Shown in pieces: positions 41,146 through 50,030 of a DNA stretch of 64,000 nucleotides (position 1 is the first letter of the stretch; each line of letters starts with the position of its first letter). The position numbers were made by a program, and so were the translations under genes. Origin of the DNA: Streptomyces xylophagus (GTDB lineage Bacteria > Actinomycetota > Actinomycetes > Streptomycetales > Streptomycetaceae). The DNA lies in the NCBI RefSeq assembly GCF_000716435.1, contig NZ_JNWO01000011.1, positions 1 through 64,000 of the forward strand, given 5' to 3'. The notes under the pieces are model-generated. The model had not been told where the DNA came from, made no database searches, and was given only the letters and a program-made list of their open reading frames with translations.

Positions 41146-42945
41146 ATGGGCATTCTCACTCTCCTGCGGAATGCGTTCGGCAGGTCACGCAAGGAGCGTG
41201 CCGCCGAGACAGAGGGTGCGGAACGCACTCCTTCGCAAGAGCAGCCGACCACGGTGACAGGGGAACCGGACGCGAAGGTCCCGTCCCCCTCCACCGAACC
41301 CGACCTCACGTCCGCCCCCGTCCCCACGGCATCGGCCCAGGTCCCGGAACCCCGCACGTCGTCCACGCTTGAGGACGACGAGCACGAGCTGGTGGCCTTG
41401 GCCTTCGACAACGTGGCGGTTCCCAAGCCGGCGCCGACGCCGTCGGTGGAGAGCACGGAGGTCACGGAGGCTGCACCGGAGGCAGAGCCGGTGGCCGAGG
41501 CTGTCGTCGCGCCGGTCGTCGAGCCGGTCGCGGAGACCGAGTCGGTCGTCGTGCCGGAGGCGGAGGCGGAGCCTACGGCAGAGGCAGAGGCAGAGGCAGA
41601 GCCTACGGCTGAGGTGACGCCGGAGCCCGAACCCGAGCCGGTCGTTGAGGCTGTCGCGGAAGCCGAGCCGGTCACCGAGGCGGAGGCAGAGGCCGAGCCC
41701 GTCGCTGAGCCGGAGGCGGAGACGGTCGCGGAGGCCGCCGCCCCCGAGGCGGAGCCGGTGGCCGAGGCTGCACCGGAGCCGGTCGTCGAGCCGGTCGCGG
41801 CATCGGAAGCTGAGCCGGAAGCGGAGACCGAGCCCGCAGCTGAACCGGTCGCCGAGGTCACGCCCGAGGCGGAAGCCGAGCCCGTCGTAGAACCTGCCCC
41901 GGAGGCCGAGGCGGAGGCTGACCCGGAGCCCGAGCCCGAAGCTGTCGCCGAGACCGCACCCGAGGCGGAGCCGGTCGCGGAAGCGACCCCTGAGGCGGAG
42001 CCGGTCGCGGAGCCGGTGGCCGAGGTCACGCCGGAGCCGGAAGCGGAGACGGAGACGGAGTCCGCCACAACCCCCGAAGCGGTCGCAGAGGTCGCCCCCG
42101 AGCCGGAGCCCGCAGCCGCTGCGGCGACGGAGCCCGCGGCCGAGGCCGAGCCGGAAGCCGTCGAGGCGCCCGAGCCGGTCGCGGCCCCCGAACCGGAACC
42201 CGTCCTGGTTGCCGCAGCCGCCGACGGCGAGGACGCCCCACAGGGGCCACCCGCACCCGACGACGAAAGCATCACGGGCGGTGCGGGTGGGGAAACTGTC
42301 GAGGCCGAGGGCGTAGCCGAGGCCGTGGGGACCGGTTCCGCCGCCCTCGCTCTCGGCAAGGCCAACCTCACCGGTACCCGAGCGAAGACATACCTCGTCC
42401 TCGACCGCTCCGCGAGCATGCGCCCGTACTACAAGGACGGTTCCGCCCAGGCCCTCGCCGACCAGACCCTCGCCCTCGCGACCCACCTGGACCCGGACCC
42501 CACCCCCACCGTCCACGTCGTCTTCTTCTCCACAGAGGTCGACGGCACGACAGACCTCACCCCCACCTCCCCCGAGAACGCGATCGACGAGGCCCACGCA
42601 GGCCTCGGCCGCATGGGCCGCACGAGCTACCACGCCGCCGTAGAAGCCGTACTCGCGCACTACGACAAGAACGCCACCCCCGGCACCCCCGCCCTCGTCG
42701 TCTTCCAGACGGACGGCGCCCCGGACGCGAAGACCCCGGCGACCCAGTCCCTCACGGACGCCGCGAAGTCCCACGCCTCGGTCTTCTTCTCGTTCGTCGC
42801 GTTCGGCGACCACGAGAACAAGGCCTTCGACTACCTCCGCAAGCTGAAGACCGACAACACGGCCTTCTTCCACGCGGGCCCGACCCCCCTGGAGCTCACG
42901 GACGCGGAGCTCTACGACGGCGTACTGATCGACTGGCGCCCGTAG
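41146..42945 (+). CDS. VWA domain protein with a long Glu/Pro/Ala-rich segment
   Basis: The 599-residue protein has a basic N-terminus ([12 protein letters not shown]), then residues about 103-355 made almost wholly of Glu, Pro, Ala and Val (EAEPVAE repeats), and a C-terminal VWA domain (about 412-595). The metal-site motif is D420-x-S422-x-S424 (LVLDRSASM), with a Thr loop at [11 protein letters not shown] and an Asp loop at FQTDGAP. The VWA part resembles those of TerF/TerY-like tellurium-resistance and stress proteins. No signal peptide is present, so the acidic segment is cytoplasmic, perhaps a disordered scaffold. A strong terminator follows. Confidence 0.85.
   Translation: MGILTLLRNAFGRSRKERAAETEGAERTPSQEQPTTVTGEPDAKVPSPSTEPDLTSAPVPTASAQVPEPRTSSTLEDDEHELVALAFDNVAVPKPAPTPSVESTEVTEAAPEAEPVAEAVVAPVVEPVAETESVVVPEAEAEPTAEAEAEAEPTAEVTPEPEPEPVVEAVAEAEPVTEAEAEAEPVAEPEAETVAEAAAPEAEPVAEAAPEPVVEPVAASEAEPEAETEPAAEPVAEVTPEAEAEPVVEPAPEAEAEADPEPEPEAVAETAPEAEPVAEATPEAEPVAEPVAEVTPEPEAETETESATTPEAVAEVAPEPEPAAAAATEPAAEAEPEAVEAPEPVAAPEPEPVLVAAAADGEDAPQGPPAPDDESITGGAGGETVEAEGVAEAVGTGSAALALGKANLTGTRAKTYLVLDRSASMRPYYKDGSAQALADQTLALATHLDPDPTPTVHVVFFSTEVDGTTDLTPTSPENAIDEAHAGLGRMGRTSYHAAVEAVLAHYDKNATPGTPALVVFQTDGAPDAKTPATQSLTDAAKSHASVFFSFVAFGDHENKAFDYLRKLKTDNTAFFHAGPTPLELTDAELYDGVLIDWRP
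41452..42210. repeat. Coding repeat tract (Glu-Pro/Ala units) in the VWA gene
   Basis: About 250 codons repeat variants of GAG-GCN-GAG-CCG-GTC-GCN-GAG. The codons differ among copies, so the protein repeat is conserved more than the DNA. This region has no other coding potential on either strand, though it makes long false frames. Confidence 0.85.
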
Positions 42946-42968
42946 CACCACCGCGTGGACGAACAACC

Positions 42969-43012
42969 GTGCCGCCCGCTTCCCACCCCGTAAAACGGGA
43001 GGCGGGCGGCAC
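42969..43012 (+). terminator. Terminator between the VWA gene and metG
   Basis: GTGCCGCCCGC (42969-42979) and GCGGGCGGCAC (43002-43012) are perfect 11-bp arms, 23 bp beyond the VWA stop codon. Confidence 0.8.
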
Positions 43013-43101
43013 ACCCATGTCGGCTACGATTTCAAGGTTCGCAAGACGCGTTCGCGAGACACAGAACGCACCAGCCAGACCGACCTGGGAGCAGCCCCCC
43101 G

Positions 43102-44826
43102 ATGGCTCGACACCTCATCACCAGCGCCCTTCCGTACATCAACGGAATCAAGCACCTGGGCAACATGGTGGGGTCCATGCTCCCGGCGGACGTGTACTCC
43201 CGCTACCTCCGCCAGCGCGGCCACGACGTGCTGTACATCTGCGCGACGGACGAACACGGCACCCCGGCGGAACTGGCCGCGAAGGAGCAGGGCCTCCCGG
43301 TCGCCGAGTTCTGCGCGCAGGCGCACGACGCGCAGAAGGCGGTCTACGACGGCTTCGCGCTCGCCTTCGACTACTTCGGCCGCAGCTCGTCCCCCCAGAA
43401 CCGGGAGATCACCCAGCACTTCGCCCGCCGCCTGAACGAGAACGGCTTCATCGAAGAGCGGGCGATCCGCCAGGTCTACAGCCCCACCGACGGCCGCTTC
43501 CTCCCGGACCGCTATGTCGAGGGCACCTGCCCCCACTGCGGCTACGACAAGGCCCGCGGCGACCAGTGCGAGAACTGCACCCGCGTCCTGGACCCCACAG
43601 ACCTCATCAACCCCAGGTCCGCGATCTCGGGATCCACGGACCTGGAGGTCCGCGAGACCAAGCACCTCTTCCTCCTCCAGTCGAAGCTCCAGCACGAGGT
43701 CGAGGAGTGGGTCGCCGCCCACGAGGAGGAGTGGCCGCAGCTCGCCTCCTCCATCGCCCGCAAGTGGCTCACCGAGGGCCTGCACGACCGCGCGATCACC
43801 CGCGACCTGGACTGGGGCGTCCCGGTCCCCGCGGACACGTGGCCGGAGCTGGCGGCGGAGGGCAAGGTCTTCTACGTCTGGTTCGACGCCCCGATCGAGT
43901 ACATCGGCGCGACGAAGGAATGGTCGGACCTCGACCCGGAGAACCGCGACTGGAAGTCCTGGTGGTACGAGTCGGACCAGGGCGAAAACCCGGTCCGCTA
44001 CACGGAGTTCATGGCCAAGGACAACGTCCCGTTCCACACGGTGATGTTCCCGGCCACCGAGCTCGGCATCCGCGAGCCGTGGAAGAAGGTCGACTACGTC
44101 AAGGCCTTCAACTGGCTGACGTACTACGGCGGTAAGTTCTCCACGTCCCAGAAGCGCGGCGTCTTCACCGACCAGGCCCTGGACATCCTCCCGGCGGACT
44201 ACTGGCGCTACTTCCTGATCGCCAACGCCCCCGAGTCCGACGACTCCTCCTTCACCTGGGAGCACTTCACCGCCACGGTGAACAAGGACCTGGCCGACAC
44301 CCTCGGCAACTTCGTCAACCGCGTCCTGTCCTTCTCCAAGAAGCGCTTCGGCGACGAGGTCCCGGCCGGCACCGAGGCGGGCCCGGCGGAGGCGAAGCTC
44401 GGCGAGGAGATCGCGGGCCTGCTGGCCGAGTACGAGATCCAGATGGAGGCCCTCCAGTTCCGCAAGGCCGCGGCGGCGCTCCGCGCCCTGTGGTCGGCGG
44501 GCAACTCCTACCTGGAGGAGAAGGCCCCCTGGCTGGAGATCAAGACCGACCCGGAGGGCGCCGCCCTCACCCTGCGCACCGCGATGAACCTGATCCACCT
44601 GTACGCGGTGGTCTCGGAACCCTTCATCCCGTCTTCGTCGGCGGCGATGCGCCAGGCGTTCCAGCTCAAGGACGACACCGCGACCTGGGTCTCCGCGGAC
44701 GAGGCCCGCGCCCTGTCCGCCGTCCCCGCCGGCACCCCCTTCACCGTCCCCCCGGTCCTCTTCGCGAAGCTCACGGACGAGGACCTGGAGACGTACAAGG
44801 AGCGGTTCGGCGGCGACCAGGGGTGA
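43102..44826 (+). CDS. metG: Methionyl-tRNA synthetase, first of two (KFSTS type)
   Basis: The 574-residue class I synthetase has the HIGH-equivalent KHLGN (H18-N21), a four-cysteine zinc site (C143-P-H-C146, C156-E-N-C159), [10 protein letters not shown], and the KMSKS-equivalent KFSTSQKRG (K345-S349), in which the usual second lysine is Thr. The anticodon-binding helical part ([20 protein letters not shown] onwards) is intact. It charges initiator and elongator tRNA-Met with methionine. It is followed 30 bp later by a second, different MetRS. A run of purines (GGGAG) precedes the ATG. It may be an archaeal/E. coli-type paralogue kept for resistance or regulation. Confidence 0.93.
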   Translation: MARHLITSALPYINGIKHLGNMVGSMLPADVYSRYLRQRGHDVLYICATDEHGTPAELAAKEQGLPVAEFCAQAHDAQKAVYDGFALAFDYFGRSSSPQNREITQHFARRLNENGFIEERAIRQVYSPTDGRFLPDRYVEGTCPHCGYDKARGDQCENCTRVLDPTDLINPRSAISGSTDLEVRETKHLFLLQSKLQHEVEEWVAAHEEEWPQLASSIARKWLTEGLHDRAITRDLDWGVPVPADTWPELAAEGKVFYVWFDAPIEYIGATKEWSDLDPENRDWKSWWYESDQGENPVRYTEFMAKDNVPFHTVMFPATELGIREPWKKVDYVKAFNWLTYYGGKFSTSQKRGVFTDQALDILPADYWRYFLIANAPESDDSSFTWEHFTATVNKDLADTLGNFVNRVLSFSKKRFGDEVPAGTEAGPAEAKLGEEIAGLLAEYEIQMEALQFRKAAAALRALWSAGNSYLEEKAPWLEIKTDPEGAALTLRTAMNLIHLYAVVSEPFIPSSSAAMRQAFQLKDDTATWVSADEARALSAVPAGTPFTVPPVLFAKLTDEDLETYKERFGGDQG

Positions 44827-44856
44827 CCCGACGACGTACTGCACAGGGATGACCCG

Positions 44857-46437
44857 ATGACGTACTACGTCACGACCCCCATCTACTACGTCAACGACGC
44901 CCCCCACCTCGGCCACGCCTACACCACCGTCGCCGCAGACGTCCTCGCCCGCTGGCACCGCCGGCGCGGGGAGGACGTCTGGTTCCTGACGGGCACGGAC
45001 GAGCACGGCCAGAAGATCCTGCGCACGGCGGAGGCGAACGGCGTGCCCCCGCAGGAGTGGGCGGACCGCCTGGTCGAGAACTCCTGGAAACCCCTCTGGG
45101 ACCACCTGGCCATCTCGAACGACGACTTCATCCGCACCACCGAGCGCCGCCACACCGACCGCGTCCAGGAGTTCGTGCAGGACCTCTACGACAAGGGCGA
45201 GATCTACAAGGGCGGTTACGAGGGCCCGTACTGCGTCTACTGCGAGGAGTACAAGCTCCCGGGCGAGCTGATCGAGGCGGAGGACGGCACGGGGACCCTG
45301 TGGTGCGCCATCCACCGACGCCCGGTCGAACTCCTCAAGGAGGAGAACTACTTCTTCAAGCTGAGCGAGTACGGCGACCGTCTCCTCGCCCACTACGAAG
45401 CCCACCCGGACTTCGTCCAGCCCGCCTCGGCCCGCAACGAGGTCGTGAACTTCGTCCGCCAGGGCCTCCAGGACCTGTCGATCTCCCGCTCGACGTTCGA
45501 CTGGGGCGTCAAGGTCCCCTGGGACACCTCGCATGTCATCTACGTCTGGGTGGACGCGCTCCTCAACTACGCCACCGCCGTGGGCTACAACGAGAACCCG
45601 GCGAAGTTCGAGGCGACCTTCCCGGCCGACGTCCACCTGGTCGGCAAGGACATCCTCCGCTTCCACGCGGTGATCTGGCCGGCGATGCTCATGGCCAACG
45701 GCCTGCCGCTGCCGGGCCGAATCGCGGCCAACGGCTGGCTCCTGGTCGGCGGCGAGAAGATGTCCAAGTCGAACCTGACCGGCATCAGCCCCGAGACCCT
45801 GACCGCGCACTTCGGCGTCGACGCCTACCGCTGGTACTTCCTGCGCGCGATCGCCTTCGGCCAGGACGGTTCCTTCTCCTGGGAGGACTTCACCGCCCGC
45901 TACACCAGCGAACTCGCCAACGGCTACGGCAACTTGGCGTCCCGGGTGACCGCGATGACGGCCAGGTACTTCGAGGGCGTCCTGCCCGCGCCGGGGGAGG
46001 AGACCGAGGCCGAGCGCTCACTCAAGTCGGCTCTTCTCAAGGCGACTTCGGAGGCCGACCACCGCATCGGCGACCAACTCGACTTCCAGGGCGGCATCCT
46101 GGCCGTCTTCGACTTCGTCCGGCAGGTCAACGGCTACCTGACCGACCAGGAACCCTGGAAGGTGGCCAAGTCCGACTCCCCCGAGGCCCGCACCCGCCTG
46201 GCGACGATCCTCTACACGGCGGCCGACTCGCTCCGCGCGCTCGCGATCCTCCTCGAACCGGTCATGCCGGAGACGTCGGAACGGCTGTGGGACTCCCTGG
46301 GCGCGGGGGCGACCCTCGGGCCCCTGGCCGACCAGCGGGTCCGGGACGCCTCGGCCTGGGGTGCGCTTCCGCCCGGCTCCCCGGTGACGAAGGGCGAGGT
46401 TCTCTTTCCGCGCCTCGAGGACCGTACAGACACCTAA
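44857..46437 (+). CDS. metG: Methionyl-tRNA synthetase, second of two (canonical KMSKS)
   Basis: The 526-residue protein has HLGH (H17-H20), zinc-site residues C126, C129, C150 and H153, LVGKDILRFHAVIWPAML and KMSKS at 301-305. Helical anticodon-binding sequence follows. Its length and insert differ from the preceding copy, so the two are not a recent duplication but belong to different MetRS lineages. No C-terminal tRNA-binding (Trbp111-like) domain is present in either. It starts 30 bp after the first copy, so the pair is likely co-transcribed. Its stop overlaps the stop of the convergent SDR gene by 3 bp. Confidence 0.95.
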   Translation: MTYYVTTPIYYVNDAPHLGHAYTTVAADVLARWHRRRGEDVWFLTGTDEHGQKILRTAEANGVPPQEWADRLVENSWKPLWDHLAISNDDFIRTTERRHTDRVQEFVQDLYDKGEIYKGGYEGPYCVYCEEYKLPGELIEAEDGTGTLWCAIHRRPVELLKEENYFFKLSEYGDRLLAHYEAHPDFVQPASARNEVVNFVRQGLQDLSISRSTFDWGVKVPWDTSHVIYVWVDALLNYATAVGYNENPAKFEATFPADVHLVGKDILRFHAVIWPAMLMANGLPLPGRIAANGWLLVGGEKMSKSNLTGISPETLTAHFGVDAYRWYFLRAIAFGQDGSFSWEDFTARYTSELANGYGNLASRVTAMTARYFEGVLPAPGEETEAERSLKSALLKATSEADHRIGDQLDFQGGILAVFDFVRQVNGYLTDQEPWKVAKSDSPEARTRLATILYTAADSLRALAILLEPVMPETSERLWDSLGAGATLGPLADQRVRDASAWGALPPGSPVTKGEVLFPRLEDRTDT

Positions 46438-47171
46438 CCGAACACGCTGAACGTGTCCTCGGCCCGGTCCCGGCGCGCCACCAACTCCCAGGCGCCGTCG
46501 GCGATTTCGTCCGGGTCGAGGGTGCGGTCGCCGACGTTCCCGAACTGCTCGGGGTTCGACGTGATCAGCTGGTGGATGTCACCCCGCTCGATGAGTCCGC
46601 CGATGACCAGGTTCCCGGCGTAGACCCCGGTGTCGGCGAGCGCCGCGTTGAGGGTCAGGGCGTAGTTGCGCAGGGCGGCGGCCGAGACGGCGAGCGCGCC
46701 GAGCATGGGCATCGGCACCACGGCACTGAGCCCGCCCGCGAACACGAAGGCACCGGCGCCCCGTTCGACCATGCCGGGCAGCACCTTGCCCACCACGTCG
46801 ACGGCCGGATACATCCAGCTCATCGCCTCCTGGACGCCGGCGGAGTCGGTCTCGGTGATCGACTTGGGGCGGCTCTCGTCGAGGTCGAGGGCGCCCGGCC
46901 CGTAGTAGACGAGGTCGATACGGCCGTAGCGCTCGACGACGGTGTCGAGAACGGAGCCGAGCTGTTTGGCGTCGCGCACGTCGGCGACGTAGGACCGCGC
47001 CTCGACTCCCGCCGCCGTCAGCCGCGCGACGTAGCCGGCGTGCCGGGTGTCGCTGCGGGACACCAGGGCGACGGCGTACCCCTCGCGGCCGAAGCGGTGG
47101 GCGACAGACATGCCGAGACCGGGGCCGACCCCGAGAACGACGGCGATCTTGGGCTGTTGCGATGCGGGCAT
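46434..47171 (-). CDS. Short-chain dehydrogenase/reductase
   Basis: The ATG at 47171 has GGAAGG upstream and gives 245 residues. The nucleotide-binding loop is VVLGVGPGLGMSVAHRFG (a G-x-G-P-G-L-G-M variant) near residues 10-27. DVRDAK follows the second strand, and YGRIDLVYYGPG takes the place of the NNAG strand. The catalytic Tyr-x-x-x-Lys is replaced by LAVSAAALRNYALTL, so it may lack classic SDR activity. It is divergent from a TetR gene, with two TetR-like operators between, so it is probably the regulated target. The substrate is unknown. Confidence 0.85.
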   Translation of the reverse strand: MPASQQPKIAVVLGVGPGLGMSVAHRFGREGYAVALVSRSDTRHAGYVARLTAAGVEARSYVADVRDAKQLGSVLDTVVERYGRIDLVYYGPGALDLDESRPKSITETDSAGVQEAMSWMYPAVDVVGKVLPGMVERGAGAFVFAGGLSAVVPMPMLGALAVSAAALRNYALTLNAALADTGVYAGNLVIGGLIERGDIHQLITSNPEQFGNVGDRTLDPDEIADGAWELVARRDRAEDTFSVFG

Positions 47172-47221
47172 GGCGGAGCCTTCCGGGACGGGTGCACGGA
47201 CATGGCTGAACAAGCACGGAT

Positions 47222-47243
47222 AACTTGAGGTATCCCTCAACTT
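47222..47243. promoter_or_regulatory. TetR-type operator, copy 1
   Basis: AACTTGAGG (47222-47230) and CCTCAACTT (47235-47243) are near-perfect inverted arms around a 4-bp centre, one mismatch. The site lies in the control region shared by the SDR and TetR genes, 43 bp centre to centre from copy 2. Confidence 0.75.
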
Positions 47244-47264
47244 ATGCCTCCGACCGTAGCACGG

Positions 47265-47286
47265 AACCTGAGGCTCCCCTCAAGTT
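47265..47286. promoter_or_regulatory. TetR-type operator, copy 2
   Basis: AACCTGAGG (47265-47273) and CCTCAAGTT (47278-47286) have the same 9-4-9 layout as copy 1, and lie 16 bp before the TetR-gene start. Both copies share the consensus AACYTGAGG-n4-CCTCAASTT. Confidence 0.75.
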
Positions 47287-47301
47287 CCGTATGATGAGGC
47301 C

Positions 47302-47946
47302 ATGCAACAGCCCGCCCCCGCCCCCAAGCCCCTACGGGCCGACGCCGCCCGCAATCGCGACAAACTCCTCGTGGCCGCCACCGAGGTGTTCGGCGAGCGT
47401 GGGCTCGACGCGCCGCTGGAGGAGATCGCGCGGCGGGCCGGGGTCAGCATCGGCACGCTGTACAACCACTTCCCGACCCGGGAGGCGTTCTGGGACGCGA
47501 TCTTCCCGGAGCGGCTGGCCGCGCTGGAGCAGGTCACCGAGACTGCGCTCGCGGCCCCGGACGCCTGGGACGGGTTCGTCGCGTTCGTCGAGGGGCTGTT
47601 CGCGCTGCAGGCCGAGGACCGGGGCCTCAACGACGCGCTGGCGCAACGGTTCCGGGCGGCGGGGGAGGTCGAGCAGGCCTGTCACCGCGGGTTCCGGCAC
47701 GCCGAGCGGATCATCCGACGGGCCCGGGACAGCGGGCAGTTGCGCCCCGATTTCGAGCCGCAGGACCTGGTCACGCTGATCTGGGCGATGTCCCAGGTGA
47801 TCCGGGAGTCGATGGAGGCGGCACCGGACCAGTGGCGCCGCTGCCTCGCCTTCTTCCTGGACGGTCTGCGAACCGGTGCGGCCCACCCCCTCCCGGTGGC
47901 ACCCTTGACCCAAGGTCAACTCAGCGAGGTCATGCGGTCTCGCTGA
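47302..47946 (+). CDS. TetR family transcriptional regulator
   Basis: The 214-residue protein has a typical TetR DNA-binding domain (14-62; AARNRDKLLVAATEVFGERG, LEEIARRAGVSIGTLYNHFP) and a C-terminal ligand and dimerisation domain with a hydrophobic core (LVTLIWAMSQVIRESMEAAP). It is divergent from the SDR gene, and two 22-bp palindromes lie between them. This strongly suggests that it represses both genes and is released by a small molecule that the SDR handles. The ligand is unknown. Confidence 0.93.
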   Translation: MQQPAPAPKPLRADAARNRDKLLVAATEVFGERGLDAPLEEIARRAGVSIGTLYNHFPTREAFWDAIFPERLAALEQVTETALAAPDAWDGFVAFVEGLFALQAEDRGLNDALAQRFRAAGEVEQACHRGFRHAERIIRRARDSGQLRPDFEPQDLVTLIWAMSQVIRESMEAAPDQWRRCLAFFLDGLRTGAAHPLPVAPLTQGQLSEVMRSR

Positions 47947-47980
47947 CCGACCCCGTCGTAGACGTGTTCGCGCCAACCCG

Positions 47981-47986
47981 TAAGGT
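47981..47986 (+). promoter_or_regulatory. -10 element for the leaderless small gene at 47993
   Basis: TAAGGT starts exactly 12 nt before the ATG at 47993. TAGACG (47959-47964) is a possible -35 at 16-nt spacing. There is no Shine-Dalgarno. Confidence 0.5.
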
Positions 47987-47992
47987 TCCGCC

Positions 47993-48469
47993 ATGGCAGT
48001 CCCCGAGGTCATTCCGATCGCCTACGAGCCGAATCAACGCAGCGGCGCCGTCGGCCGCTACGCGGACGGCCAGTTCCTGGCGTCGGTCACCTACGCGTTC
48101 CCCCAAGGCTTCCGTCCCGACGACGGCTGGGAAGAGCAGAAACGTCTCTACACGGTGCTCCACACCTTCGACTCCGCGGGCCGGTACCGCGACTCGGAGA
48201 TCTGGTGCGCCGGCACCTGGGCCGAGCAGCAACGCGCCCCGCACGGCGACGACTCGGTCCTCTCGCAGGCCCGCATCCACCTGGCGAAACTGCTCCGCGC
48301 CCTCCCCCGCCGCAGCTACACCAACATCGCGATCCGCCCCTTCCAACGCACCGTGGACGGCGTCCTGTTCGGCCTGCTGGTCGAGGAGGACGAGGACGGC
48401 AGCTGGGCGGAGCTGTACCCGGACCGGCGCGCGTTCGGGCCGCCGTGGGACGGGACGTACGACACCTGA
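47993..48469 (+). CDS. Uncharacterised conserved protein
   Basis: The 158-residue product is soluble, mildly acidic and has no export signal. It has VPEVIPIAYEPNQRSGAVGR, then YADGQFLASVTYAFP, YTVLHTFDSAGRYRDSEIWC and a C-terminal VDGVLFGLLVEEDEDGSWAE, which looks like a compact alpha/beta fold. Similar proteins are in other Streptomyces. I know no function. It appears to have its own leaderless promoter within the 46-bp gap after the TetR gene, so it is not necessarily part of that regulon. Confidence 0.7.
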   Translation: MAVPEVIPIAYEPNQRSGAVGRYADGQFLASVTYAFPQGFRPDDGWEEQKRLYTVLHTFDSAGRYRDSEIWCAGTWAEQQRAPHGDDSVLSQARIHLAKLLRALPRRSYTNIAIRPFQRTVDGVLFGLLVEEDEDGSWAELYPDRRAFGPPWDGTYDT

Positions 48470-48571
48470 GCACATGCTCCGCTGAGTCCAACTCCCGTAC
48501 ACCTGGCGGCTTTACACTGCGCGCCTGATGTCGGCGCACAGGGGGTGCGCCAGGGGTGGGAGGGGACTCAC

Positions 48572-50008
48572 ATGGGCAACTCACGGACGTCCAGAGGGAG
48601 ATGGAGGGCCGCGGCGGTCGTCGCCGCGGCCCTGGTCGGCGGCACGCTGCTGCCCGCCGCCCCGGCACTCGCCGTGCACGGCGCGGTTCCCGGCGACTTC
48701 AACGGCGACGGCTACCGGGACGCCGTCCTGCCGGCGCCGGGCGCGACCGTCGCCGGGAAGGAGATGGCGGGGGCCGTGGTCGTCCTCTACGGATCGTCGT
48801 CGGGCCTGTCGGCGACCCGGCGCAAGACCATCACGCAGAACACGCCCGGAGTGCCGAGTTCGAGCGAGGCGTGGGACCAGTTCGGCGCGTCCACCGCGAC
48901 GGCCGACCTCAACCGGGACGGCTACGCGGACCTCGTGGTCTCGGCGCCGTACGAGGACACGGCGGACGGCAAGGACGCGGGCCTGGTCACCGTGTTGTGG
49001 GGCAGCAGGAACGGGCTGACGACGGCGACGGACCTGCCGTCCCCGGTGCGCACGGCCTCGGAAGAGTTCGGCCTCGACCTGGCCGCGGTGAGCACCGGCG
49101 GCGGACCCAAGGAGGAGGTCCTGGTCGGCGCGCTGGACGCCTCCGCGACCTTCAGGGGACCGTTCAGCCGCACCGGCACCTACGGCGGGCGCGGCTCGCT
49201 CCAGGGCATCCCCTCCGTGGCGAGCGTCGCACTCGGCGACTTCAACGGCAACGCCGTTCCGGACGAGGCACTCACCACGGTGGGCATGAGCGGTCTGAGC
49301 GGTGGCGAGGTCTACGTCTATCCCCCCTATTCCTCGCCACTCCAGCAGGGCAACGGGCTCATCTCCGCCGCCGGAGACGTCAACGGCGACGGGTACGCCG
49401 ACCTCGTGGTCGGCGACCCCTTTGAACCCGAAGTCGCGGGCGTGGACGGCGCGTTGGGCGGCCGAGTGCTGGTCTACTACGGCTCGGCGAACGGCATCGC
49501 GGCCGACACCAAGCCTGTGCAGCTCACCCAGAACACCGCTGGGGTGCCCGGCGGCAGTGAGAAGGGCGACGCGTTCGGCGGTGCCCTGGCCGTGGCCGAC
49601 CTGAACCGGGACGGGCTCGCCGACATCGTCGTGGGCGCACCGTTCGAAGGCGTCGCGGGCCAGAACCAGGCCGGCGAGGTGACCGTGATCCCGGGCCGGC
49701 ACACCGGCGCGCTGGGCGCCGGCGCGTACTCGTTCTCCCAGTTCACCGCGGGGGTGCCGGGCGGCAACGAGTTCGGCGACCTCTTCGGTACCACCGTCTC
49801 CGTCGGGGACATCAACAACGACGGCAAGCCGGAGCTGTTCGTGAGCGCGGCACAGGAGAACATCGGCACAGGCGCCGTCTGGGTCTTCCCCGGCGGCGCC
49901 AACGGCCCCGTGGCCAAGGGCAGCCGCGTCTTCACGGCTGCCTCGGTCAACCTCACCCAGCGGACCAACACGACCCTGGGCGGGTACGGGCTGCTCTGGC
50001 TGATCTGA
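48572..50008 (+). CDS. Secreted FG-GAP repeat (integrin-like propeller) protein
   Basis: GGGAGGGG precedes the ATG at 48572. The 478-residue precursor has a signal peptide (AAAVVAAALVGGTLLPAAPA, then LAV), then at least five FG-GAP repeats. Each has a calcium-binding D-x-D/N-x-D-G loop: DFNGDGYRDAV, DLNRDGYADLV, DVNGDGYADLV, DLNRDGLADIV and DINNDGKPELF. These build a beta-propeller like the integrin alpha-chain head. Secreted FG-GAP proteins in Streptomyces are common and may bind other surfaces. It has no added enzymatic domain. A two-way terminator follows the stop. Confidence 0.9.
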   Translation: MGNSRTSRGRWRAAAVVAAALVGGTLLPAAPALAVHGAVPGDFNGDGYRDAVLPAPGATVAGKEMAGAVVVLYGSSSGLSATRRKTITQNTPGVPSSSEAWDQFGASTATADLNRDGYADLVVSAPYEDTADGKDAGLVTVLWGSRNGLTTATDLPSPVRTASEEFGLDLAAVSTGGGPKEEVLVGALDASATFRGPFSRTGTYGGRGSLQGIPSVASVALGDFNGNAVPDEALTTVGMSGLSGGEVYVYPPYSSPLQQGNGLISAAGDVNGDGYADLVVGDPFEPEVAGVDGALGGRVLVYYGSANGIAADTKPVQLTQNTAGVPGGSEKGDAFGGALAVADLNRDGLADIVVGAPFEGVAGQNQAGEVTVIPGRHTGALGAGAYSFSQFTAGVPGGNEFGDLFGTTVSVGDINNDGKPELFVSAAQENIGTGAVWVFPGGANGPVAKGSRVFTAASVNLTQRTNTTLGGYGLLWLI

Positions 50009-50029
50009 GGCAACGGCCGTTCGCCTCAG
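50005..50029. terminator. Hairpin between convergent FG-GAP and pectate lyase genes
   Basis: CTGAGGC (50005-50011) and GCCTCAG (50023-50029) enclose AACGGCCGTTC. The left arm includes the FG-GAP stop codon, and the right arm ends next to the pectate lyase stop. It can serve both transcripts. Confidence 0.65.
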
Positions 50030-50030
50030 G

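Noticed and set aside
41452..42210. Possible CRISPR-like repeat array
   Set aside because: The repeats are short, coding, variable and without unique spacers, and no cas gene is near.
41185..43014. Long Leu/Arg/Gly frame opposite the VWA gene
   Set aside because: It mirrors the Glu/Pro/Ala repeat on the complementary strand. No protein-like features.
43024..45810. Very long open frame opposite the two MetRS genes
   Set aside because: It is the antisense shadow of strongly biased GC-rich codons. The real genes on the plus strand match synthetase families, and the frame is Arg/Val/Gly-rich with no recognisable domain.
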